Origin: Pyrodictium sp.
Lineage (GTDB): Archaea > Thermoproteota > Thermoprotei_A > Sulfolobales > Pyrodictiaceae
Length of the DNA stretch: 64,000 bases
Assembly: GCA_013540595.1 (NCBI GenBank)
Contig: JABXKE010000002.1
Location: 496,050-560,049, forward strand
Direction: 5' to 3'
Below the pieces are notes generated by a model that worked only from the letters and a program-made list of their open reading frames with translations, did no database searches and had not been told where the DNA came from. The position numbers were made by a program, and so were the translations under genes. Shown piece after piece: positions 24,841 through 34,125 of the stretch. Position 1 is the stretch's first letter, and every line of letters starts with the position of its first letter.

Positions 24841-26118
24841 ATGATGTGTGAGCCTTGGGAGAAGTTAGCATTAAGCATTATAGCTAGAAAAGACGAGGCT
24901 AGACTTCCCCTTTTGCGTGACTGTTTTGTTGCCCAACATGTGAGCAGTGAGGAGATCAAGGAGGTCCTCAGCTGGATAGAAGAATTCAAGAAGGAAGTAA
25001 TGTATACTATAGAGAGTCTCAGTGCTAAGGGTGTGCTTTTACCAAAAGAGCTAAGAAGCTTCATAGAAGACCCCATACGTCATCTTTCAAAGAAACTATT
25101 CATATATTCCCACGACTTGCTACGTGATAAGTATGACTTAAGAGAGTTTGAAAAGAAGTGTGTAGCAGCTATAAGAACTAGCCTGCGTACTAACATGAGG
25201 AGCGTTTATGAGTCATGGGTCTTTTTGGCGATAATAGGTGAGATAGCGCAGAGAAATAACGTTGACATGATATACCCTGAGCATCGCTACATCCTGATAG
25301 AACGGACAGGGAGGCAGAGAGGAGGGAATATTCCTCCAAACTTAATTATCCACTTACATGGCAAAGGTTTGGTCTCTTTCTTCCTAGAAGCACCAAGACC
25401 TATATCTTGGGAGGATAGCAGAGATCTAAATAGAGCATGGAAGCTCTATGTGGCTCTTCGTCCAGACATCATGGTTTATAGTGGGCTAACAACTGATATC
25501 GTTGAATTGTCTGCTAATCCGCCAATAAAGCAGCCCGATGTAATAATTGAGGTTAAGGAGTTGGAAGACTGGTTTGTTAGAAGCCGTGAGATACGTGGCC
25601 CTTTTGCCCGCTCTATTTCTGCTGAGGAGTGGCGAGATAGATGGATTAGAGGTCTTTGGAGTGGCCTTGCTGATGTTCTCGGTGTCTCGTCACCCGAGGC
25701 TGCCTATGAGAAGGCCAAAGAGAGAAAGGGGATTCGACTAAACGAGACTCAAATAGTTGTACTTTATGCTAAAGTGTATAGGCCAAAAAGGCTTTACTTA
25801 ATTTCAAGGAAAAAGGTTCCAGTCGATATACGAAACGAGTTAGAGAACAATGATGTCTATGTAGTAGATGACGTTAACTTTGAGAGAGACAAGTTGAGAG
25901 AGGTAGCAGAGTACCTTGAGGATATTGCGTCGTATAAGAGTACTTCATATGTCCCTGTATACATAGACGTTAGAAAGTTTAAGTCCTTACACGAAATCGC
26001 TATGTTACTGGGTTTTGATACAAGCAAGACTCTTGAGGCGTTGATAGATTTTGCCTGGACGCATAGAGAGATGCTCCAGAAAGAAGTTAGAAGTAAATAT
26101 ATGGATGAAGATAATTAG
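24841..26118 (+). CDS. Unknown protein with a PD-(D/E)XK-like core
   Basis: 425 aa, no family name recognised. Residues about 119-240 follow the order of a restriction-endonuclease fold: a helix with a conserved-looking Glu (SVYESWVFLAIIGEI, E123), then LYVALRPDIMVYSG (D209) and QPDVIIEVKELEDW (E237-x-K239). The N-terminus is a long helical region and the C-terminus is another alpha/beta domain with LYLISRKKVPVDIRNELENN. A nuclease function is inferred. It overlaps the next gene by 14 bp, so they are coupled. TATA-like TCTATAAAC lies about 75 bp upstream. Confidence 0.6.
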   Translation: MMCEPWEKLALSIIARKDEARLPLLRDCFVAQHVSSEEIKEVLSWIEEFKKEVMYTIESLSAKGVLLPKELRSFIEDPIRHLSKKLFIYSHDLLRDKYDLREFEKKCVAAIRTSLRTNMRSVYESWVFLAIIGEIAQRNNVDMIYPEHRYILIERTGRQRGGNIPPNLIIHLHGKGLVSFFLEAPRPISWEDSRDLNRAWKLYVALRPDIMVYSGLTTDIVELSANPPIKQPDVIIEVKELEDWFVRSREIRGPFARSISAEEWRDRWIRGLWSGLADVLGVSSPEAAYEKAKERKGIRLNETQIVVLYAKVYRPKRLYLISRKKVPVDIRNELENNDVYVVDDVNFERDKLREVAEYLEDIASYKSTSYVPVYIDVRKFKSLHEIAMLLGFDTSKTLEALIDFAWTHREMLQKEVRSKYMDEDN

Positions 26119-26812
26119 ACAAATAGAGAACATCGTATCTGTGTACGATAGAGTCGCAAAGATAGTCTCGCTAGGTCTTGCAGATAAGATTAGGAAGAAA
26201 GCAATAATCGCCTCGTCTATGCTCACTAGTAGGCGAGGAGTCGTCGTAGACGTTGGTTGTGGGCCCGGGACTTCTATACGTGAAATATTACGACTAATTG
26301 ACCCCAAGTATATTACTTGCGTAGATCCCTCCATCTATTTGCTTAAGTTTTGTAAGCAGAGATTTGAAGTTGAAAGAGTCTACATGGACTTTGTTGTAGG
26401 TGTTGCTGAGCATATGCCTATAAGGGACAGAGTAGCTGATGTAGTCACAGTGTTTTATGCTGCTAGAGACTTTAGTGAACCACAGAAAGGTTTTAAAGAG
26501 CTAGTTAGGGTCTCGCGTTGCAGCATAGCTATTGGTGACATCTTCCTACCAGATAACAGCATTTCAAGAACTCTAGTTAAGACATGGATCTGTCATCTTG
26601 TCCCACTAATAGTAGACATTGTAGCTTTTGGTCATGGCAAAGATTATAGAGGTATATGTGACTCACTTAATGGATGGTATAGCCTCAAGAGGCTCAAAGA
26701 ATTCTTCTTGGAACTGAGCAGTGTTAAGGCAACGTATACACACGGGTATGCCCTAGGTGGAATGGGCTATGCAGTCATCGTTAAGGATACTTGTGGGTTT
26801 AAGCGGGGCTAG
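26105..26812 (+). CDS. UbiE/MenG-like SAM methyltransferase
   Basis: 235 aa from ATG 26105, inside the end of the previous gene. VVVDVGCGPGTSIREILRLI is motif I, then CVDPSIYLLKF and ADVVTVFYAARDFSEPQKGF, the last matching UbiE/COQ5 enzymes (in which DVVTxxFGxRN is usual). Such enzymes C-methylate quinone precursors. The next gene, UbiX, overlaps it by 44 bp, which supports a role in quinone synthesis, though archaeal quinone pathways are not fully known. Upstream in-frame starts are rejected because they would extend the overlap further. Confidence 0.75.
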   Translation: MKIIRQIENIVSVYDRVAKIVSLGLADKIRKKAIIASSMLTSRRGVVVDVGCGPGTSIREILRLIDPKYITCVDPSIYLLKFCKQRFEVERVYMDFVVGVAEHMPIRDRVADVVTVFYAARDFSEPQKGFKELVRVSRCSIAIGDIFLPDNSISRTLVKTWICHLVPLIVDIVAFGHGKDYRGICDSLNGWYSLKRLKEFFLELSSVKATYTHGYALGGMGYAVIVKDTCGFKRG

Positions 26813-27380
26813 CGGGATCATATATGGTATGAGACTTGTAGAATACCTAAGTGAAAGACAATTGATAGAGGCAGTAATATATACAAAGCCTGCCGAAGTA
26901 GTTGCATACTATGAGGAAGGCATAAATCTACGCGACTGGCTTAATAGGATGGCTATAAACTCATTCCGTGAAGACGAGATCGCTGCACCTTATGCAAGTA
27001 GTAGTAATGCAGCAGATGCAATGGTCATAATACCATGTAGCATGAATACATTAGCATCCATAGCCAATGGCTTATCTAATAATCTACTAACTCGAGCAGC
27101 ATTAACAATGTTAAGACTTAAACGCCCTCTAATACTCGTTATACGTGAAACTCCATTAGGATTAGCCGAGCTACGGAATATGCTGAAGGCAGCTCTTAAT
27201 GGTGCAACTATACTCCCTGCTTCGCCAGCATTTTACCATAAACCAAGAACGATTGATGACATGGTTAACTTCGTCGTTGGAAAAGTGCTTGATGTTCTAG
27301 GGATTAAACATGACCTCTATAAGCCATGGAGTGATATTAGGGTATCCGAGTACAGAAAGGTTAGGCCAGAATCCTTATAG
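26769..27380 (+). CDS. ubiX: Flavin prenyltransferase UbiX
   Basis: 203 aa from ATG 26769 (GTG 26757 is possible). The N-terminal LVGLSGASGIIYGMRLVEYL is the FMN-binding UbiX signature, IIPCSMNTLASIANGLSNNL and RPLILVIRETPLGLAELRNM complete the family motifs. UbiX prenylates FMN to make the cofactor of UbiD decarboxylases. No ubiD lies in the window. Coupled to the UbiE-like gene by overlap. Confidence 0.92.
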   Translation: MQSSLRILVGLSGASGIIYGMRLVEYLSERQLIEAVIYTKPAEVVAYYEEGINLRDWLNRMAINSFREDEIAAPYASSSNAADAMVIIPCSMNTLASIANGLSNNLLTRAALTMLRLKRPLILVIRETPLGLAELRNMLKAALNGATILPASPAFYHKPRTIDDMVNFVVGKVLDVLGIKHDLYKPWSDIRVSEYRKVRPESL

Positions 27381-27395
27381 TTAGCGTGGCTCTAA

Positions 27396-27845
27396 TTAGA
27401 ACTCTTCATCTATTATGTAGCCTCGACGCTTCATAAGCCTCTCCACTTTTGACATTTCCTCTTCTTCTTTCCTAAGTTCTCTCTCCATGCTCTCAAGAGA
27501 CTCCTCCTCCCCCCTTCTACCACCTTTCTCTTTAGCGTACAAGCACGAGCCATCTGGTAGTAATGCCTTGAGAGCACAACTAGCATACTGGCACGACCCA
27601 CCTATGCACTCGTCACCAATCCATCTACAGTACGCTACTCTATGCATGCGTCCATGAGAAGGCTTCCTTAGTGTTGTTAGTGCATTATTTAAACATCTAA
27701 AGTAGGGACAAAGCGGATTACATTTCCCATCAGGAAGAGGTGTAGGTCTTGGTCTTTCTCCTCTTCCACTAGGTGGTCTCCTTGGTGGCCTCCCTCTCCG
27801 TCTTGTGCTGTCAAATTCTCGTCTTCCACTAAATCCTGTTCGCAT
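27396..27845 (-). CDS. Cysteine-rich protein with basic N-terminus
   Basis: 149 aa. The first 40 residues are Arg/Pro/Gly-rich and probably disordered. The middle holds eight cysteines: GKCNPLCPYFRC, AYCRW, DECIGGSCQYASC and GSCLY, a pattern able to bind two Zn ions or an Fe-S cluster. The C-terminal 45 residues are a charged coiled-coil-like helix (RELRKEEEEMSKVERLMKRR). No family is recognised. The basic tail and metal site suggest nucleic acid binding; this is inference. Confidence 0.6.
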   Translation of the reverse strand: MRTGFSGRREFDSTRRRGRPPRRPPSGRGERPRPTPLPDGKCNPLCPYFRCLNNALTTLRKPSHGRMHRVAYCRWIGDECIGGSCQYASCALKALLPDGSCLYAKEKGGRRGEEESLESMERELRKEEEEMSKVERLMKRRGYIIDEEF

Positions 27846-27995
27846 TACTCTTCACCTTCTCATTTCGAGTATTACCCCCTATTAACTAACATTCAAACTA
27901 TACAAGTAGTCCATTTAGTATCCCATCTCTATGCCTAATGCGGATCCTTGTAGTAGAGGGTGACTCCTCAAGGTAATTGTATTATACAACCCTTA

Positions 27996-28571
27996 TTAGG
28001 GCTTACTCCACTCAAATAATAGGTATGAAATTTTGTCGCCAGGATACACAAGTGCAAGTACAAAATCCTTCCTAACACTATGGCCTAATCTTCCTGCACG
28101 CACAATCTCTAATGGGTCAATTTGGTCATAAGCTCTTACCACGTGGACAAGATAGGGCGCATGCTCTAAACCCGGCCCCTTCTCGTATACTACAAAGTCC
28201 GAGCCATATTTTAGGCCCGAGCGTACAATGTAACCCTTGTCTCTAAGGTCTTTGTACACTACGTAGAGTTCACTAAATCGTGGTATTATGGACAAGGCGT
28301 ATTTTCTCAAGTATTCTAAGTCTATCCTCTCTCCCTTTGTACTGTATACATTTAACAGCCCGTTCTCTGCGAGATAAACAGCCTCGATAAGGCCTAGCTC
28401 TAGGGGTGCACTAAACTCAGTACCCTTTGGCTTGGGGATACCTAAGGGCTTACCATAGTAGCCCAGCCTATAGATGTTGCGTGCTTGCATAGTATCAAAT
28501 ACAACAACCCTGATTCCCAAGAGGACACCTTCAAACATATCATCACCTAGTAACACATAGTGGCATGTCAT
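27996..28571 (-). CDS. endA: tRNA-splicing endonuclease subunit EndA
   Basis: 191 aa. The C-terminal catalytic domain is complete: YKDLRDKGYIVRSGLKYGSD, FVVYEKGPGLEHAPYLVHVV and SVRKDFVLALVY supply the Tyr, His and Lys of the RNase-A-like triad. The length is that of the crenarchaeal catalytic subunit, which needs a separate structural subunit (alpha2beta2) and tolerates relaxed BHB motifs. The intron-bearing tRNA-Cys in this window is a natural substrate. Monocistronic, minus strand. Confidence 0.92.
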   Translation of the reverse strand: MTCHYVLLGDDMFEGVLLGIRVVVFDTMQARNIYRLGYYGKPLGIPKPKGTEFSAPLELGLIEAVYLAENGLLNVYSTKGERIDLEYLRKYALSIIPRFSELYVVYKDLRDKGYIVRSGLKYGSDFVVYEKGPGLEHAPYLVHVVRAYDQIDPLEIVRAGRLGHSVRKDFVLALVYPGDKISYLLFEWSKP

Positions 28572-28684
28572 TAATGCTATATTGATAATACTGAGGTTAT
28601 AATTTGGATTGACAGCAAGGAATTGATTTAAAGAGGAAATGCACTACCATCACATCTGAAGGTGGTTATGTAGAGAAGCTACCT

Positions 28685-29383
28685 TTACTGCTTTTGGCTG
28701 CCATGGAGAGCTAAGAACTTCACATCTTCGCTGGTATCACGTATTAGGTCAGCTATGTCTTCTAGCATTTCAGCTACATCTCTTAGAAGCAGTACTCCTA
28801 TTATATTGCTACCAGCCTCCTTATATATCTGGAATGTGAGTTTTCTATAGATGTCGTCAGCGCTCTCTTCTATGGACAATATTTTGTGTGCCTCTTCGTA
28901 GCTCTTCTTAGGGTTTGAGGTTAAGTGCTCTATTGAGGTTTCAAGTTTCTCGTACTCTTTTACGATGAGGTTTGCGAACTCAGTCAATAGTTCACGTATA
29001 TCCTTTGTGACTTGTATTGAGTTTGAAGACATAACGTATAGTCTATATACTAGTCCTTCACTTTGCTGAGCAATACTTGTTAATTTCAGGAAAGCACTCC
29101 TATAGAGAGCATTGGTGAGGAGCAGGCTTCCTAGCCTAGCTAAGTATGTGAGGGCGTCTTCTTTCATGGATTCAGCAAGCTCCTTGAGCCTTCTACTCTG
29201 TGAAGTTAAGTCTTTGAGCTTATTAGTGTCATTTATCAAGAAAGCGTCTATAGCATCGCTTATTATTGAGACAGTTTTAGATACTGTTCTAGCTATTCCC
29301 CTCATCTGCTCGCCTAAACTCTCCTCTGCTAGTGAGCGACGTCTAAGAGTTTCAGTCTCGAAATCATAGTACTCCTCAGCCAA
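28685..29383 (-). CDS. DUF47/PhoU-like protein
   Basis: 232 aa, TTG start, almost wholly helical with many heptad-like stretches. Repeated acidic segments KSYEEAHKILSIEESADDIY and LLRDVAEMLEDIADLIRDTS match the metal-binding E/DxxxD motifs of DUF47 proteins, often paired with Pit phosphate transporters as regulators. No transporter is adjacent here. It diverges from the radical SAM gene at 29540. Confidence 0.8.
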   Translation of the reverse strand: MAEEYYDFETETLRRRSLAEESLGEQMRGIARTVSKTVSIISDAIDAFLINDTNKLKDLTSQSRRLKELAESMKEDALTYLARLGSLLLTNALYRSAFLKLTSIAQQSEGLVYRLYVMSSNSIQVTKDIRELLTEFANLIVKEYEKLETSIEHLTSNPKKSYEEAHKILSIEESADDIYRKLTFQIYKEAGSNIIGVLLLRDVAEMLEDIADLIRDTSEDVKFLALHGSQKQ

Positions 29384-29539
29384 GTTTTGTACCCCTCTTT
29401 CTCCACACGTGTGTTACTGTAACTTGTACAGCTTTACCTTTTACGCGGGGAGGTATATAGGGGGATTAGCTAGTTTAGAATCAATGGTTCCCTAAGGAGT
29501 AGGTGATCTCAGCTACCATGGTTAAGTAAGGGATTTGGG

Positions 29540-31129
29540 ATGACTATTTCAGTATTAGTTGTTGATGCCCTTGCTAGAGGCGCCTATGGTAAGCGCCAAG
29601 TAACAGTTGACGTCATTGGGGCTGGTCCACGTACTGTTGTTGGTGTACTCGAGCAACTGCATGATATTGATGTAGACCTCTATGTTGCAGAGGAGGTTGT
29701 ATCTTCTAAAGACAAACTAAAGTATTTTGATGTACTAATGATTAGTGCAATGAGTATAGACGAGGAAACTGTTAAGAGAATAGTGAAAATATGGAGAAAC
29801 CTACGGGAGCACGCTCCTGTAATTGTTGGAGGACCTGCAGTACTTGACGAAGAGTTTATTGTACGTGTTAATGCGGATCTTGCAGTTTATGGTGAAGCTG
29901 AACCTGTAATATTAAACTTGTTTAAGAGAGGGATTGTAGATCGTAGCGGGGTAAACACGGAGTCTCTTTCTGAGCTTTGCGGTGTTATCTATCGTGTTCC
30001 AAGTAGTAAATCAGTTAGGGTCAATAGACGTTGTCCCATAATGACTAGGAAAGAGTGGGAGAAATACCGTCCCAGTACACGTATAATCACCAAATACCCT
30101 CTTTTCTGGGCTGCACGTGTATACGTTGAAGTTGTCAGGGGGTGTAGCAACTATACTATACCGCAGATGGAGGACATACTTCCCCGAAAGCTCCTACCTA
30201 ATAAGCCCGTACCAGGCTGTGCATATTGTAGTGTTGTACCCCTATGGGGCTATGCAAGGAGTAGAAGTATTGAACTCGTCTATGATGAAGTGAAGAAGCT
30301 AATAGATCAGGGTGTGCACAGGATCGTTCTAAGCGGCCCTGACTTCCTCGACTATGGACGTGATCGGCTCGTAGAGCCAAAGCCCCTAGTAGACCCCGTG
30401 AACCCTAGAGCTAACGTTAAAGCTATACGTGAACTCTTGCGCAGGCTTGCAGACATACCAGAAGTATCATCTGAGGAGGCTAGCGTAATGGTTGAAAATG
30501 TTAAGCCAAGCCTTGTTGACGAAAACTCTGCTGCCGCCCTAGGAGATTATCTGCGCGGAACTCCAGTTAATGTTGGCGTAGAGACAGGCGACGATAGATT
30601 ATTGGCTGCTCTTGGACGACCAGTATCATATAAGAAGTCTATAGAAGCAGTTAAACTCCTCATACGCCACGGATTAAGAGTCTACGTTTACATAATGTAT
30701 TGTCTGCCTGGCGAAAACGAGAAAACTATTGCAAAGACTATCGAACTCATGGAAAAACTTTACCGAATTGGTGTAGAGAAAATAACAGCTTACAAGTTCA
30801 TGCCTCTCCCAAAGTCCTACTTAGAGAAGCTCATCAATAAAGTTAAGTGTAAACCAAATCACCCTGTAAGAGCGAAATCCATAGAACTCAACAAGAAAGC
30901 TAAGAGAAAACTAATAGGAAAAACCATGACAGCAATAGTAGTAGGCAAACATCCCCGATACAAGAAGCCCTTAGCATACCCTCTTCATCACGGACCAGTG
31001 ATAATGTTAGAGAATATAGCAGAAACTGGTGAGATAGTACGCGTGCGCTTAACGGGTATTGTTAGTGATAGAATAGTCATGGGTGCTATAATACAGAGAA
31101 AGGGCAGAGTCATAAGCGTTGAACATTAG
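29540..31129 (+). CDS. Radical SAM enzyme, COG1031-like, with B12-binding-like N-terminus
   Basis: 529 aa. The N-terminal 150 residues look like a cobalamin-binding-type Rossmann domain (APVIVGGPAVLDEEFIVRV). The radical SAM cysteines are unusually spaced: VVRGCSNY, then about 26 residues, then PGCAYCSVV. GVHRIVLSGPDFLDYGRDRL and NVGVETGDDRLLAALGRPVS follow, and a C-terminal TRAM-like beta domain (IAETGEIVRVRLTGIVSDRI) suggests RNA binding. The wide Cys spacing is known in the archaeal COG1031 group. Substrate unknown. The end overlaps the next convergent gene by 4 bp. Confidence 0.75.
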   Translation: MTISVLVVDALARGAYGKRQVTVDVIGAGPRTVVGVLEQLHDIDVDLYVAEEVVSSKDKLKYFDVLMISAMSIDEETVKRIVKIWRNLREHAPVIVGGPAVLDEEFIVRVNADLAVYGEAEPVILNLFKRGIVDRSGVNTESLSELCGVIYRVPSSKSVRVNRRCPIMTRKEWEKYRPSTRIITKYPLFWAARVYVEVVRGCSNYTIPQMEDILPRKLLPNKPVPGCAYCSVVPLWGYARSRSIELVYDEVKKLIDQGVHRIVLSGPDFLDYGRDRLVEPKPLVDPVNPRANVKAIRELLRRLADIPEVSSEEASVMVENVKPSLVDENSAAALGDYLRGTPVNVGVETGDDRLLAALGRPVSYKKSIEAVKLLIRHGLRVYVYIMYCLPGENEKTIAKTIELMEKLYRIGVEKITAYKFMPLPKSYLEKLINKVKCKPNHPVRAKSIELNKKAKRKLIGKTMTAIVVGKHPRYKKPLAYPLHHGPVIMLENIAETGEIVRVRLTGIVSDRIVMGAIIQRKGRVISVEH

Positions 31130-31578
31130 TAGTACTTGTCAACGATTTCTTGAAACTTTCTTGTTAGTTCATGCAGGTCGTCGAGGTCTTTCTCAATGTT
31201 CCTTACATCTGACATTAAAAGCGTAGCTCCTTTACGTGCTAGAATTAGGGCCTTCTTTAGTACTTCTTCTTCATAAATAGAGCCAACTATTACGACGTAT
31301 TCGCTTAATGTACTTATAGCATCTCTAACTTCGGCTTCTACGTTATCTAGGATTATCTCGCCCTCCATGAGGCTCCATAAGCGTTTTCGTAGAACTCTAA
31401 GCCTCTTTAGGTAAGTAAAAGCTAGTGATTGCAACTCCTCGTTGGAGATGTCGCGCCTAAGTCTATTAAGTGTTCTATTGAGTGCACGCACGGTTCTTGC
31501 ATGTGTATCTGTAAAGTCCTCAAGTAATCTTAGTAACTTGTATGGATCAACTTCATTCCTAATGCTCTCTTGTGGCAT
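31126..31578 (-). CDS. Helical coiled-coil protein, unknown
   Basis: 150 aa, entirely helical by composition, with RALNRTLNRLRRDISNEELQ and DVRNIEKDLDDLHELTRKFQ heptad-like runs. No family recognised. It converges on the radical SAM gene and lies 116 bp upstream of nothing on its own strand except the next leftward gene at 31695, so an operon with that gene is possible. Confidence 0.55.
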   Translation of the reverse strand: MPQESIRNEVDPYKLLRLLEDFTDTHARTVRALNRTLNRLRRDISNEELQSLAFTYLKRLRVLRKRLWSLMEGEIILDNVEAEVRDAISTLSEYVVIVGSIYEEEVLKKALILARKGATLLMSDVRNIEKDLDDLHELTRKFQEIVDKYY

Positions 31579-31694
31579 TAAGAGACACCTTACTTAACAC
31601 CTTATCAAAGAGTGCGGGCGTAGCGTCAAAAATGTATAACAGAGATGGTATTCCAAATGGTAGTGATGTAGCATGCCGAACTAGAAGAATACTT

Positions 31695-32102
31695 CTAGCT
31701 TGTTTGTTGTCTTAACGCACGCACTGTGGCTATGGAATTATCTGCTATACCATACTCAGGCAAATTACTGCCATTAACCCAGATCTCGTTTGGTGGAACA
31801 GTCTCATCGACTTCAACTTTATACCTAAACTTGTGGCGATGCGCGACTACAACTTCAATGTATTCTGCCTCACCTATCTCCTGGATGAGTTGTGGGTTTA
31901 GCTTAGCTATTCCTTCTTTGATCTCATCGTGGAAGCGCAGCCGTACTCTACGCTCACGCACTTTCTTTTCCTTGCCAAGAATCTGTGAAGCTGGTGGAAT
32001 CATGGCTAGTGCGCTACGTATGTCTATTTTCTTGCGTGGCACATCTTCTTGCTCAGCAGGCTGTTTTTGTGTCCTGGGTTCTTCTATCTTCTTCTCGGAC
32101 AA
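31695..32102 (-). CDS. Conserved crenarchaeal-like protein, unknown
   Basis: 135 aa. A charged, probably disordered N-terminal 40 residues (EEPRTQKQPAEQEDVPRKKI) precede a beta-rich domain (VRERRVRLRFHDEIKEGIAK, then AEYIEVVVAHRHKFRYKVEV) ending NSIATVRALRQQTS. The domain reads like a small beta barrel such as found in ribosome-associated or chaperone-adaptor proteins, but no family is recognised. It lies between GlyRS and the helical protein, all leftward. Confidence 0.55.
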   Translation of the reverse strand: MSEKKIEEPRTQKQPAEQEDVPRKKIDIRSALAMIPPASQILGKEKKVRERRVRLRFHDEIKEGIAKLNPQLIQEIGEAEYIEVVVAHRHKFRYKVEVDETVPPNEIWVNGSNLPEYGIADNSIATVRALRQQTS

Positions 32103-32227
32103 GACCTCGTGACACCTCCATATCTGTGATCATCACTTTCAAGTCGAGAGAATGCAACTTCATATCCAGTTATTAGGGGCTATACCGTTGTCCGGGTTAA
32201 TAATAGTATGGCTAGAAATTATGAGTG

Positions 32228-33994
32228 TTATATTGATGTAAGTAAATCTGGTTCTGCGCCTTGAAGAAACATCCTAACAGCCTCCTCTATTTTATTTAGG
32301 TGTACTCTTACTTGCCTCCAAGTATCTCTGTCTCTTATGGTGACAGTGTTTTCTTCGAGTGTTGCATGGTCAACAGTTATAGCTAAAGGTACACCTATCT
32401 CGTCGATGCGTGCATACCTTCTCCCTATGCTTCCATCGTCATCGTATATAGCATAATATCCGGCTTCTATGAGTCTACGCCATACATCCTTTGCTATTTT
32501 TACAAGTCTTTCGTCGCGTACAAGCGGGAATACGGCAACGTCTATGGGTGCTATCCTCCTTGGTATTGAAAGCACTACTCGCCCTTCCTTCTCTCTATAC
32601 GCCTTATCTAGTACGACGAAGATTAGGCGCTCAATACCGAAAGAAGGCTCAGCGACGTGTGGCAAGAACCTCCTGCCACTAATCTTTTCTTCTTTCTCAA
32701 CTATTTTCACATGTTCAGCAGGTATGGTCACACCACTAACCTCTATGACTCCTTTCTCTTTCAACATTCTCTCAACTTCATTAGCATCAAGAGACTTAAT
32801 TGCCCCTAGAATCTCTTTTGCTTTTGATTTAAACGTTCTGCCAACCCATGCAGGATTTACTAGAACTATTTTCTTTCTTATCCTTCTTGGCTCCTTGAAC
32901 TGTCTGAACACTGTAAGGTCTTTACCGCTGTACTTCATGTGTCGAGAGAGATCATAATCTGTTCTATAGGCGTGCCCTGAAACTTCTAGCCATCCAAGCC
33001 TACTAACTCTTACTAGCTGGTCAAAAGTCTGAGCAGCATAGTGAGCTCTTTCCTCTGGTAACTTCTCTTCAAAATACATGTCGCTATAATCAACGCCAAG
33101 CTCAATTATAAAGTCGCGTGCTACAGCCATCCAGTAAGCAAGCCAAGGCGTTATAATGACTTTCTCCTCTATAGCCTCTCTTACACCAAACTCTTCTGGT
33201 TTAGTTTCATCTCTCTTCTTTGCTTCTGCTCTTAGTATACGTAGTTTTCTATGTTCTACACGTGCCAGCATTTCATCTAAGAGTCCTTCATGCCATGGAT
33301 CCTCTGGATCAAAGAAGAACTCTATTTCTGCTATCGTAAACTCTCTTAATCTGATTATACCTTGACGAGGCGAGATCTCATTTCTTGCTACACGCCCGAT
33401 CTGGGCTATGCCGAGTGGCAGTCGCTGCCGCATAACCTCGTATACTTTCTTAAAGTTCACAAACATGCCCTGTGCGGCTTCTGGCCTTAGGAAACCTCTA
33501 TTTTGAGCATAGGGCCCTATAGTGGTTTGAAATAGTAGATTAAACTTCTTAACTTCACTGAGTATGCCCCCACAAGCAGGACAACGTATATCGTGCTCAC
33601 GTATGAGCTTAGTCATCTCTTCCGGAGATAATCTTTCAGCGTTCACGTGGAGTACGTCCTCTATAAGATGATCTGCCCTGAATTTCCTGCCACACTTTGT
33701 GCACTCCACTATTGGGTCTGTAAAGTGTTCAAGGTGTCCGCTAGCCTCATAAACTCTTGATGGGCCTATGACAGGTGTCTCTATTTCTACAACAAGTGGT
33801 TGTTGACGTACTACGAAGTAGTTTCTCCACAAGTTGATTATCTTGTCTTTCATTCTCACGCCGAGAGGGCCAAGATCATAGAATCCTGCTACACCACCAT
33901 ATATCTCATAGCTTGGCCAGAAGAATCCTCTACGCTTAGCTAGCTCCATTATTTTATCATATTTATCCTCGTTGAACCTATTAACAACGGTCAA
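32228..33994 (-). CDS. glyS: Glycyl-tRNA synthetase (class IIa, alpha2)
   Basis: 588 aa. Class II motifs are clear: GFFWPSYEIYGGVAGFYDLG at the start, LFQTTIGPYAQNRGFLRPEA, then motif 2 RNEISPRQGIIRLREFTIAE, and motif 3 PHVAEPSFGIERLIFVVLD. The C-terminal anticodon-binding domain has IDVAVFPLVRDERLVKIAKD. A zinc-like pair CTKCGRKF and CPACGG lies at about 98-140. It charges tRNA-Gly and is a single gene. Confidence 0.96.
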   Translation of the reverse strand: MTVVNRFNEDKYDKIMELAKRRGFFWPSYEIYGGVAGFYDLGPLGVRMKDKIINLWRNYFVVRQQPLVVEIETPVIGPSRVYEASGHLEHFTDPIVECTKCGRKFRADHLIEDVLHVNAERLSPEEMTKLIREHDIRCPACGGILSEVKKFNLLFQTTIGPYAQNRGFLRPEAAQGMFVNFKKVYEVMRQRLPLGIAQIGRVARNEISPRQGIIRLREFTIAEIEFFFDPEDPWHEGLLDEMLARVEHRKLRILRAEAKKRDETKPEEFGVREAIEEKVIITPWLAYWMAVARDFIIELGVDYSDMYFEEKLPEERAHYAAQTFDQLVRVSRLGWLEVSGHAYRTDYDLSRHMKYSGKDLTVFRQFKEPRRIRKKIVLVNPAWVGRTFKSKAKEILGAIKSLDANEVERMLKEKGVIEVSGVTIPAEHVKIVEKEEKISGRRFLPHVAEPSFGIERLIFVVLDKAYREKEGRVVLSIPRRIAPIDVAVFPLVRDERLVKIAKDVWRRLIEAGYYAIYDDDGSIGRRYARIDEIGVPLAITVDHATLEENTVTIRDRDTWRQVRVHLNKIEEAVRMFLQGAEPDLLTSI

Positions 33995-34125
33995 TGTCTT
34001 CTACCCGGCAAAAGTAGTTCTAACCACTACCATTATATTAGAAGCGCTTCAAGCGACTTCATATAGCGAATATACTCCTACTTAGCCTAGCTGAGAAAAT
34101 GTAGGGTAATAATAGGGGGATAAAA

